From HGM11412 sp045536025 (lineage in GTDB: Bacteria > Bacillota > Clostridia > Christensenellales > Borkfalkiaceae), in contig JAZSMT010000028.1 of NCBI GenBank assembly GCA_045536025.1, positions 1-13,338 of the forward strand: 13,338 nucleotides of DNA. The letters are read 5' to 3'. The first letter of the stretch is position 1. Each line of letters starts with the position of its first letter. The translations under genes were made by a program, and so were the position numbers. Positions 7,147 through 13,326 of this stretch are shown in pieces. The notes beneath the pieces were generated by a model. The model worked only from the letters and a program-made list of their open reading frames with translations, ran no database searches and was not told the origin of the DNA.

Positions 7147-7574
7147 CTTAAATCCTCCAATCTCTTATTCTCGCCAAGCTCGTTAATTTTTTCAGCAAAC
7201 TCGTTCATAACTCTTGAGAATTTTGCGCCCTCAGCAGCCGATACCCACTCAACGCGAGTTCTATCTCTTTCAATACCTAAGTAATCAAGCATACTAAACA
7301 GTAGCGACATTCTTCTTCTTGCAAAATAGTTGCCCGAGGTGTAATGGCAGTCGCCAGGGTGGCAACCGCAAATAATAACACCGTCAGCCCCTCTTTGGAA
7401 AGCCTTTAATACGAACATGGGGTTAACTCTACACGAGCAGGGAACTCTAATAATTTTAACGTCGGCAGGATAGGAAAGCCTTGACGAACCTGCAAGGTCT
7501 GCGCCGGCGTAACTACACCAGTTACAGCAAAACGCTACGATAAGCGGTTTTTTCTCTTTATTTATCTCTTGCAT
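7134..7574 (-). CDS. mvhD: MvhD/FlxD-type [2Fe-2S] adaptor of heterodisulfide reductase
   Basis: This small protein passes electrons from an input module to HdrA. It has 146 residues, the usual size for stand-alone MvhD. The family signature is clear: CCNWCSYAGAD (16-26), VPCSCRVNP (44-52), VLKAFQRGADGV (55-66) and CGCHPGDCHY (69-78), giving Cys16, 17, 20, 46, 69, 71 and 76. Position 48 is Cys where the family commonly has Gly (CSGRV). In methanogens MvhD links the [NiFe] hydrogenase to HdrA. Here no hydrogenase or formate dehydrogenase subunit is present, so the Flx proteins are the likely donor. The start overlaps the hdrA end by 13 bases. Confidence 0.9.
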   Translation of the reverse strand: MQEINKEKKPLIVAFCCNWCSYAGADLAGSSRLSYPADVKIIRVPCSCRVNPMFVLKAFQRGADGVIICGCHPGDCHYTSGNYFARRRMSLLFSMLDYLGIERDRTRVEWVSAAEGAKFSRVMNEFAEKINELGENKRLEDLRCKN

Positions 7575-9553
7575 ATCGCGTCTACCTCCGCCATAATTTG
7601 TTTATTGCTAAAGCCCTTAAGGTCCATTGCGCCCGACGGACAAGTTACCGTACAAGCACCACAGCCTTGACATACCGCCTCGTTAACGGTAGCCACTCTA
7701 CGAGTTTCAGTTTTACCACCGCCGATACGGAATTCTTTATCAACGTAAGTGATTGCGCCGTACGGACAAACGTTTGCACATACCGAACAGCCGGTACAAA
7801 GCATTTCGTCAGAGTGAGCAACGCAAGCGTTACATTTAAGTTTATCTTTTGCAAGTAAGCCTATAACCTTAGCTGCGCAAGCACTTGCTTGAGATACAGT
7901 TTCAGGAATATCCTTAGGCCCTTGACATACGCCCGATAAGAATATACCAGCCGTGGGGCTTTCTACAGGGCGAAGTTTTGCGTGCGCTTCGGTTAAGAAG
8001 TTGTTAGTGTCTATACTTGCCGTAACCATAGTCGCGATATTTCTAACCGACGGGTTGGGCTCGATAGCCGCTGCTAAAACTACGAGGTCTGAAGGAATTA
8101 CTACTTGCTCGTTATTGATAAGGTCAGAGCCTTGAACCATAAGCTTGCCGTCTTCCTCGTAAACCTTGCCGACCATACCTTTTATATAGTCAACGCCGTA
8201 TTGCTCAACCGCTCTTCTAAAGAACTCGTCGTAGTTTTTACCAGGCGTTCTCACGTCTATATAAAATACGTGAACTTCGGTGTTAGGATATTTTTCACGG
8301 ATAAGCATTGCGTGCTTTGCCGTGTACATACAACAAATTTTACTGCAGTAGGGTTTACCGCAACCCGACGTATCTCTCGAGCCTACGCATTGAATAAAGG
8401 TAATAACCTTAGGCTCTTTGTGGTCGGAGGGGCGAACTAAATGCCCGTCGGTAGGACCTGCTGCGTTCATAAGCCTTTCAAGCTCAAGCGAGGTAACAAC
8501 GTCTTTATAGCTTGAATAGCCGAATTCGTTAAAGTTTTCAAGAGAAATGGGCTTGTAACCAGTAGCAACTACGATTGCGCCGTATTCCCTTTCAATAATC
8601 TCGTCCTTTTGCGTGTAGTCGATTGCGTTTACTTGACATTTCATAGCGCAAAGACCGCACTTGCCGTTTTTAAGCTTTAAGCATTGTTCGGGATCGATGA
8701 TAGCAACGTTAGGAATTGCTTGAGCAAACGGGATATAAATTGCAGGGCGGTTGTTAAGGCCCATATTGAAGTCGTTAAGACCTTTCTTAGAGGGGCACTT
8801 TTGCATGCACACGCCACAGCCCGTACACTTTTTCTCGTCAACGAACCTTGCTTTTCTTCTAATTTGAACTTTGAAATTACCAACGAAACCTTTAACCGAT
8901 TCAATTTCGCTAAAAGTCATAATGTCGATATTTTCGTTTTGAGCGCAATCAACCATTTTGGGGGTTAAAATACAAGCCGCACAGTCAAGCGTTGGGAAAG
9001 TTTTATCAAGCTTAGCCATATTACCGCCGATAGTGGGCGACTGCTCTACTATATCAACCTCAAAGCCAGCTTCTGCTATATCGAGCGCCGATTGAATACC
9101 TGCGATACCACCGCCGATAACGAGCGCTCTTTTAACTACTGCGCTTTCGCCAGCCGTCAAGGGAGCGTTAAGTTTAAGCTTTGCTATTGCGCTTCTACCT
9201 AAAATAATTGCCTTTTCGGTAGCTTCTTCAATATCTTTATGTATCCAAGAGCATTGTTCACGAATATTTGCAATTTCAACCATATAGGGGTTAAGACCTG
9301 CACTCTCACAAGTCTTTCTAAAAGTTGCCTCGTGCATTCTCGGAGAACAAGAACATACCACAACGCCCGTCAAGCCGTGCTCTTTGATAGCGTTGCGAAT
9401 AAGTGCTTGACCGTTTTCAGAACACATATATTGATAGTTTTCAGATATCACAACGCCGGGCTCGGCTTTTAATACCTCTGCTACCTTTTTTACGTCTACC
9501 GTTGCCGCGATATTAGAACCGCACCAACACACAAATACACCAATCTTTTGCAT
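7562..9553 (-). CDS. hdrA: HdrA, flavin-based electron-bifurcating heterodisulfide reductase subunit A
   Basis: This is the proposed bifurcation centre, a cytoplasmic FAD protein that splits electron pairs between a low-potential and a high-potential acceptor. It has 663 residues. The N-terminal domain carries Cys9, 11, 44 and 67. The FAD fold starts at GGGIAGIQSA (147-156), followed by LDCAACILTPKM (189-200). An inserted ferredoxin has Cys243/246/249/253 and Cys291/299/302/306. The segment from QCVGSRD (388) to CCMYTAK (413) keeps the cysteines (389, 403, 407, 408) and Lys413, which line the bifurcating flavin in the methanogen enzyme. The C-terminal ferredoxin has Cys586/589/592/596 and Cys628/631/634/638, the expected exit to free ferredoxin. 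It lies between hdrC (16-base gap) and mvhD. The domain set is complete with no truncation. Confidence 0.93.
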   Translation of the reverse strand: MQKIGVFVCWCGSNIAATVDVKKVAEVLKAEPGVVISENYQYMCSENGQALIRNAIKEHGLTGVVVCSCSPRMHEATFRKTCESAGLNPYMVEIANIREQCSWIHKDIEEATEKAIILGRSAIAKLKLNAPLTAGESAVVKRALVIGGGIAGIQSALDIAEAGFEVDIVEQSPTIGGNMAKLDKTFPTLDCAACILTPKMVDCAQNENIDIMTFSEIESVKGFVGNFKVQIRRKARFVDEKKCTGCGVCMQKCPSKKGLNDFNMGLNNRPAIYIPFAQAIPNVAIIDPEQCLKLKNGKCGLCAMKCQVNAIDYTQKDEIIEREYGAIVVATGYKPISLENFNEFGYSSYKDVVTSLELERLMNAAGPTDGHLVRPSDHKEPKVITFIQCVGSRDTSGCGKPYCSKICCMYTAKHAMLIREKYPNTEVHVFYIDVRTPGKNYDEFFRRAVEQYGVDYIKGMVGKVYEEDGKLMVQGSDLINNEQVVIPSDLVVLAAAIEPNPSVRNIATMVTASIDTNNFLTEAHAKLRPVESPTAGIFLSGVCQGPKDIPETVSQASACAAKVIGLLAKDKLKCNACVAHSDEMLCTGCSVCANVCPYGAITYVDKEFRIGGGKTETRRVATVNEAVCQGCGACTVTCPSGAMDLKGFSNKQIMAEVDAICKR

Positions 9554-9569
9554 TTTTTATATTCCTTAA

Positions 9570-9956
9570 TTATTTGTTTAATTTTCTGAACATACTTACG
9601 AGAAGTTGTTGGGGTATAGTTTCGTCTATCATTTGAGGAACTGTTTCAGCCATAATCTTGTTACCGCCTTGTTCGCGAATAACTTCTTGGCGAACTGCCT
9701 CTATCACGTTTGCAGGCGCTACGCCACGAGGGCATCTTTCAACGCAAGCAAAACAACTTAAGCAGGTGTATAAAGACTTGCTTTGTAAAAGCTTATCTAT
9801 CTCACCCTTTTCTATATATGAAACGAACTGGTGGGGCTTAACGTCCATATCGTGGTACGCTGGGCATCTACCCGAACACTTACCGCATTTCATACACTTT
9901 CTTGCGTCAGTTGCGCTTCTTTCTTTAATAAGTCTAACTCTTTCGCTTTTATCCAT
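9570..9956 (-). CDS. hdrC: HdrC, dicluster [4Fe-4S] subunit of heterodisulfide reductase
   Basis: This small 128-residue protein carries electrons from HdrA to HdrB. It has two canonical motifs: Cys21/24/27/31 in KCMKCGKCSGRCPAY and Cys65/68/71/75 in CLSCFACVERCPRG. Its C-terminal helix-rich tail (VIEAVRQEVIREQ) is also typical for HdrC. It starts only three bases after the hdrB stop, so its ribosome site lies within hdrB. HdrC plus HdrB corresponds to HdrD of other organisms in split form. The FrdB-like protein of this operon has an equivalent dicluster domain, so two HdrC-like partners may share one HdrB. Confidence 0.92.
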   Translation of the reverse strand: MDKSERVRLIKERSATDARKCMKCGKCSGRCPAYHDMDVKPHQFVSYIEKGEIDKLLQSKSLYTCLSCFACVERCPRGVAPANVIEAVRQEVIREQGGNKIMAETVPQMIDETIPQQLLVSMFRKLNK

Positions 9957-9959
9957 ATT

Positions 9960-10742
9960 TTACTCCTTTACGCCAAGCGCCTCGGCAAGAAGCTCGGTAA
10001 AATAATATACGGGAACTTGTTTATTGCCGTTTTCCGTGAGGTTATACATGCACAGAGGACAAGCCGTTACAATCTTTTCAGCACCGTTTTTAAGGGCAGA
10101 ATCGGTAACCTTGTTGCTCTTTTTAACTGCAAGCTCTTTATTCGTTGCCGAAACGTAAGCTCCACAGCACTCGTTAGAGAAGGGATATTTTACAGGCGTT
10201 GCACCTATTGCTGTAATAAAATCTTCGATAATGGAGGGGTTTTCAGGATTGTCAAACTTCAAGGTCTCCGACGGGCGAAGAAGTAAACAACCGTAGTACG
10301 CTGCAATCTTTTGACCTTTTAAGGGGTTTACAACCGCCTCTTTAATTTTGTCAAACCCAACGTAATCTCTTAAAAGCTCAAGATAATGAACAACGTCCGT
10401 CTCACCGCTATACGCCTCTTCAAGCGCTAAGTAGTTGTTTGCTTTCGTGCGGATATTTTCGTCGTTTTTCATATCGTCGTTCACGCGCTTTAAAACGTGG
10501 AGGCAAGCCGAACATAAAGTTAAAAGTTTTGCTCCCTCTTGTTTTGCGCTTGCAAGCGTTCTAACCGCCGAAAGCTTGGTTGCAACCTCGTCTTTCGATA
10601 CGGGGTAAACGGCACCACAACACTGCCACTCTTTAACCTCTTCAAAGTCAACGCCTAATTTTTCAAGTGCCTTTCTACCGTAGAGGTCTAATTGTTTTGC
10701 CTTAGTTTTAAGGGTACAACCCGGATAGTAAGAAAACTTCAT
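9960..10742 (-). CDS. hdrB: HdrB, CCG-domain catalytic subunit with two non-cubane cluster motifs
   Basis: HdrB proteins bind two non-cubane [4Fe-4S] clusters and, in methanogens, cleave the CoM-CoB disulfide. This one has 260 residues. Both CCG motifs are intact: Cys9, Cys41-Cys42-Gly, Cys77 and Cys80; then Cys152, Cys192-Cys193-Gly, Cys228 and Cys231. The organism is unlikely to have CoM-CoB disulfide, and neither DsrC nor another thiol carrier is encoded nearby, so the physiological acceptor is open. In thiol:fumarate reductase an HdrB-like domain is fused to TfrB. Together with the frdAB genes downstream, this suggests electron transfer between HdrB and FrdB. GGAGA six to seven bases upstream overlaps the dehydrogenase stop codon, which ties the two genes into one operon. 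Confidence 0.9.
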   Translation of the reverse strand: MKFSYYPGCTLKTKAKQLDLYGRKALEKLGVDFEEVKEWQCCGAVYPVSKDEVATKLSAVRTLASAKQEGAKLLTLCSACLHVLKRVNDDMKNDENIRTKANNYLALEEAYSGETDVVHYLELLRDYVGFDKIKEAVVNPLKGQKIAAYYGCLLLRPSETLKFDNPENPSIIEDFITAIGATPVKYPFSNECCGAYVSATNKELAVKKSNKVTDSALKNGAEKIVTACPLCMYNLTENGNKQVPVYYFTELLAEALGVKE

Positions 10743-10751
10743 ATCTTCTCC

Positions 10752-11702
10752 TTATTTGCAATTAACTTGTTCGATAACGCTCTTCATAGCGTTTGCGCTC
10801 GCAACGAGTTTTTGCGTTTCTTCTTCAGTTAAGGTGGGGGTGAGCGTAGTTTTAATACCGCCCATACCTATTACGGTAGGAATACTAATACAAACGTCCT
10901 CAATGCCGTATTCGCCTTTTAATAAAACGGATACGCAAATAACGCTGTCAACACCCGAATATAAGCATTTACAAATATATGCAACCGCTGCGGCAACACC
11001 GTTGTACGTTGCGCCCTTTCTAGAAATAATAATACCGCCCGACTTTCTAATGTATTCAGCAATATCTTCTTTATCGTAAGGCTGAACTGCCATTGACTTA
11101 TCGGTAATAACGTCGGCGTATTCGTCAACGTTAACGCCTGCGATTTTAACTTTCGACCAAGCAACGAAAGAAGTGTCGCCGTGTTCACCTAACACGTCAG
11201 CGTCAACTTGAAGGGGAGATACTTTGTAAATCTCGGAAAGTCTAGTTCTTAAACGTGCAGTATCAAGGCTAGTGCCCGAGCCGATAATCCTATTAGCAGG
11301 AATATTAGTAACTTGGTGGAAAGTATAAGTCAACACGTCAACGGGGTTTGCCACGATAACGTAGATGGAATCTGGGCAAACTGCCGTAATTTTAGGAGCA
11401 ATGCTCTTTATAATGTTTACGTTGATTTGAGCAAGGTCTATTCTCGTTTGACCAGGCTTTCTTGCAACACCCGAAGTAATAACTACGATATCTGAACCCT
11501 TAGCGTCTTCATAATCGCCTGCTCTAACGACTGCAGGGTTTAAAAACGGAGTTGCTTGATAAATATCCATAGCCTCGCCGAGTGCTTTATCGTTATTAAC
11601 GTCGATAAATACTACCTCTGATGCCGTTCCTTGCGCTACCAACAAGTAACCTATTGATGAGCCTACTGCGCCTGCGCCGATAATTGTAATCTTTTTGTTC
11701 AT
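10752..11702 (-). CDS. mdh: LDH-fold NAD-dependent 2-hydroxyacid dehydrogenase, predicted malate dehydrogenase
   Basis: This 316-residue enzyme of the lactate/malate dehydrogenase family is predicted to reduce oxaloacetate to malate with NADH. The Rossmann motif GAGAVG is at 9-14, and Asp34 favours NAD. The catalytic set is Arg87, Asn119, Asp147, Arg150 and His174 (GEHGDTSF). The specificity position (residue 102 in LDH numbering) is Arg81 in ARKPGQTR, as in malate dehydrogenases; lactate dehydrogenases have Gln. The rest looks like L-LDH, for example SGTSLDTAR (142-150) and Thr232 in GATYNG (LDH 246). Automatic annotation may call it lactate dehydrogenase. It is the first gene of the operon, with GGAG eight bases before the start and only nine bases before hdrB, which fits the supply of malate (hence fumarate) to the reductase. 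Confidence 0.82.
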   Translation of the reverse strand: MNKKITIIGAGAVGSSIGYLLVAQGTASEVVFIDVNNDKALGEAMDIYQATPFLNPAVVRAGDYEDAKGSDIVVITSGVARKPGQTRIDLAQINVNIIKSIAPKITAVCPDSIYVIVANPVDVLTYTFHQVTNIPANRIIGSGTSLDTARLRTRLSEIYKVSPLQVDADVLGEHGDTSFVAWSKVKIAGVNVDEYADVITDKSMAVQPYDKEDIAEYIRKSGGIIISRKGATYNGVAAAVAYICKCLYSGVDSVICVSVLLKGEYGIEDVCISIPTVIGMGGIKTTLTPTLTEEETQKLVASANAMKSVIEQVNCK

Positions 11703-11720
11703 ACTTAAATCTCCATAAAA

Positions 11721-11750
11721 ATATTATTTTTAAACTTTTTTGTTTGTTAA
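11721..11750 (-). promoter_or_regulatory. Weak candidate second promoter of the operon overlapping the Rex site
   Basis: On the minus strand TTAACA (11750-11745) is followed by 18 bases and TAATAT (11726-11721). The -35 box lies inside the right half of the Rex operator, so bound Rex would block it directly. The -10 box is a poor match, and the start would lie right at the ribosome site. Confidence 0.25.
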
Positions 11751-11761
11751 ATTTTTAACAA
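11744..11761. promoter_or_regulatory. Rex (redox-sensing repressor) operator
   Basis: TTGTTAAATTTTTAACAA is an 18-bp perfect palindrome in its outer seven bases on each side (TTGTTAA-N4-TTAACAA). It equals the consensus known for Rex in clostridia. Rex binds DNA when NADH/NAD+ is low and releases it when NADH is high. The site is 42 bases upstream of the dehydrogenase start, and downstream of the main -10 box at 11825-11830, so Rex would act as a roadblock or at a second promoter. No rex gene is in the window. Confidence 0.85.
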
Positions 11762-11773
11762 TTACCTCTAAAA

Positions 11774-11794
11774 TCAGTAGCGGTAAAAGGGCAT
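11774..11794 (-). other. Possible leader peptide ORF (MPFYRY)
   Basis: An ATG at 11794-11792 opens six codons (Met-Pro-Phe-Tyr-Arg-Tyr) ending in TGA at 11776-11774. AAAGGA lies five bases upstream. The ORF starts in the loop of the leader hairpin and covers its distal arm, so its translation would open the hairpin. Such a short ORF may be chance. Confidence 0.2.
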
Positions 11795-11811
11795 ACTTAT
11801 CCTTTGACCGC
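11780..11811. promoter_or_regulatory. Inverted repeat in the operon leader
   Basis: On the minus strand GCGGTCAAAGG (11811-11801) faces CCTTTTACCGC (11790-11780) across a ten-base loop, an 11-bp stem with one mismatch. It begins about seven bases after the predicted transcription start (about 11818). No T-run follows, so it is either an operator near the start site or an RNA hairpin in the 5' leader. Confidence 0.5.
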
Positions 11812-11824
11812 CATTTGCAAAGCA

Positions 11825-11833
11825 ATTATAACA
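11825..11833 (-). promoter_or_regulatory. Extended -10 promoter of the mdh-hdr-flx-frd operon
   Basis: On the minus strand TGTTATAAT is a perfect TATAAT box (11830-11825) preceded by the TGn extension. The -35 region has no good match, as is common for extended -10 promoters. The predicted start is near 11818, giving a leader of about 116 bases that contains the hairpin and the Rex operator. Confidence 0.6.
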
Positions 11834-11944
11834 TATTTTTTTTATAAATAAAAGCGTTTTACGGTTATTTTGTAGTTTTTTGAAAAAATTTTTATAAAAA
11901 TTTATTAAACAAGTGTACATTTACATTTTATGGCAAGATTTTTT

Positions 11945-11974
11945 TTGACTTTCGAGTTTTTTTGCGCATATACT
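11945..11974 (+). promoter_or_regulatory. Sigma-70-type promoter of the acyltransferase gene
   Basis: TTGACT (11945-11950) and TATACT (11969-11974) are each one mismatch from consensus, with an 18-base spacer. The expected transcription start, six to eight bases after the -10 box, falls on the ATG at 11981. The mRNA would then be leaderless or nearly so. Confidence 0.65.
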
Positions 11975-11980
11975 TTAATT

Positions 11981-13186
11981 ATGAAAAAATCTAAGCTTTA
12001 CAATAAAATCAACCCGATTATTTTCTACCCTGTCAAGTTGATTTCAAAAATTTATTCAAAGGCCTTTTTGAGGCTTAGGGTTAAACGCAATGAATTTAGC
12101 TGTAAAGACGGGCGAAGAAAGGTCGTTATTATAAACCATGAGTCTTCGCTTGATTTTATGATTGCTTATTCGGTAATTCCAAGCAAAATTCATCTCGTTG
12201 CAAGCAATTCTTACGTTAGAGGGCTTTCTATTCACGATTTAATGCTACAATGCGGTCTTATAGGTAAAAACCAGTTTTCAACCGCAGTTACGGACATGAA
12301 GAAGATGAAAGCCGTGCTTGACGACGGCAACGTTTTAGGCATTTTCCCCGCGGGGCTTATGCCCGAAGCGGGCGTTGCAACTCCTACTCCACCCGCCACC
12401 GCTAAAGCACTTAAATGGTTTGATGCAGATATTTACGCACTAAAGATTAGTGGAACGTATTTAACTACGCCTAAGTGGTCAAAGGTTAAAAGAAAGGGAA
12501 AATGCACCGCAGATCTTTATAAGCTTGCTACCGCAGAAGAATACGCTAAACTCTCGCCCGAAGAGGCGTCTAAACTTATTGAAACACATCTTTATTTTGA
12601 CGCGTATAAAAACAACGTTGAAAATAAAATTGAGTACAAAAACGGCGATAACGTAGAGGGGCTTGAAAACGTATTATATAAGTGCCCAAATTGTAGTGCT
12701 GAATATTCAATAAAATCTAAAAGCAACACTTTAACTTGCTCTAGTTGCGGATATTCGGTTAAAAGCGATAAGCTTGGTGTTTTACATATAAATAGCGACT
12801 TTCCCTTGCATTTTTCGCTAGTGAGCGACTGGCACGCCTATATTGAAAAATGCGTTTACGAAAAAATTAAAGCAAACCCCAACTTTAAGCTTGAAACGAT
12901 AGCTGAAATTCATAAAATAAACGATAAAAAGCATAAGTTTGAAAGGGTGGGAAGTGCTACGGTTGCCCTAGATATGCAAAACTTTACAATGGAGGGTATT
13001 TTGTTTGGCGAAAAATTTCAAAAGCAAATTTACGCAGGCAATTTTCCCATACTACCCTTCGTTCCAGGCAAGCGTTTTGAAATTCAGGACGGGAACGACA
13101 TTTACAGGGTATACCCCGAAACCCCCGAAAGGTGTATGGAGTTTATCTTTGCAGTAAAATCAATTTTTAAATTACGCCACGAATAA
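11981..13186 (+). CDS. PlsC-like acyltransferase with a zinc ribbon
   Basis: This 401-residue protein is probably peripheral to the inner membrane. The acyltransferase block comes first. INHESSLD (residues 51-58) contains the catalytic H-x4-D motif, here His53 and Asp58. GIFPAGLMPEAG (120-131) matches motif III but has Ala where most relatives have Glu (FPEG). After about 100 less conserved residues a zinc ribbon follows, Cys235/238 and Cys253/256, then a C-terminal domain of about 145 residues that I do not recognise. The family as a whole transfers acyl chains to lysophosphatidic acid or related lipids, but the exact substrate is unknown. The frame could start at 11930, but those 17 extra codons overlap a strong promoter (11945-11974). 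The Met at 11981 is therefore chosen despite the lack of a ribosome site. The gene is divergent from the Rex-controlled operon and probably unrelated to it. Confidence 0.75.
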   Translation: MKKSKLYNKINPIIFYPVKLISKIYSKAFLRLRVKRNEFSCKDGRRKVVIINHESSLDFMIAYSVIPSKIHLVASNSYVRGLSIHDLMLQCGLIGKNQFSTAVTDMKKMKAVLDDGNVLGIFPAGLMPEAGVATPTPPATAKALKWFDADIYALKISGTYLTTPKWSKVKRKGKCTADLYKLATAEEYAKLSPEEASKLIETHLYFDAYKNNVENKIEYKNGDNVEGLENVLYKCPNCSAEYSIKSKSNTLTCSSCGYSVKSDKLGVLHINSDFPLHFSLVSDWHAYIEKCVYEKIKANPNFKLETIAEIHKINDKKHKFERVGSATVALDMQNFTMEGILFGEKFQKQIYAGNFPILPFVPGKRFEIQDGNDIYRVYPETPERCMEFIFAVKSIFKLRHE

Positions 13187-13199
13187 AAAACACGAGCAA

Positions 13200-13224
13200 G
13201 CCGAGTCCCTACAAGGGATTCGGC
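13200..13224 (+). terminator. Hairpin 14 bases after the acyltransferase stop codon
   Basis: GCCGAGTCCCT (13200-13210) pairs with AGGGATTCGGC (13214-13224), 11 bp with one G-U pair and a three-base loop. No T-run follows, so it is an imperfect intrinsic terminator and may be the first of the stacked palindromes that fill the rest of the window. Confidence 0.45.
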
Positions 13225-13227
13225 AAC

Positions 13228-13326
13228 TAAATAAATCCGCAAACGGATTTGTTATATCCGTCTAACAACGGGTGATATCGCCTACGGCGGTGAAATTTGC
13301 CTAACGGCAAGTTGTGGATTTATTTA
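13228..13326. repeat. Palindromic intergenic element with nested hairpins
   Basis: TAAATAAATCC (13228-13238) is the exact inverse complement of GGATTTATTTA (13316-13326), and the stem can extend inward to about 15 bp. Inside lie small hairpins: CCGT/ACGG (13258-13261 with 13268-13271), CGCC-tac-GGCG (13279-13289) and TTGCC-taac-GGCAA (13297-13310). AAATCCG (13233-13239) can instead pair with CGGATTT (13244-13250), which competes with the outer stem. There is no coding potential. The layout resembles MITE- or REP-like dispersed elements, but other copies cannot be checked here. Confidence 0.6.

Noticed and set aside
9960..10742. HdrB as a methanogen-type CoM-CoB heterodisulfide reductase
   Set aside because: No methanogenesis gene is present, the ribosome sites and Rex operator are bacterial, and HdrABC is widespread in anaerobic bacteria with other acceptors.
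10752..11702. L-lactate dehydrogenase annotation
   Set aside because: The overall fold fits, but the specificity residue is Arg (Arg81) rather than Gln and the operon context is that of fumarate reduction, so malate dehydrogenase is preferred.
11930..11980. N-terminal 17 residues of the acyltransferase as a signal peptide or membrane anchor (Phe-rich)
   Set aside because: The stretch coincides with a near-consensus promoter and has no ribosome site, so it is more likely upstream DNA read in frame.
13249..13268. TTGTTA and TAACAA half-sites resembling a second Rex operator
   Set aside because: The half-sites are separated by eight bases instead of six, the flanking A/T of the consensus is missing, and the site lies within the terminal palindromic repeat, 3' of a gene.
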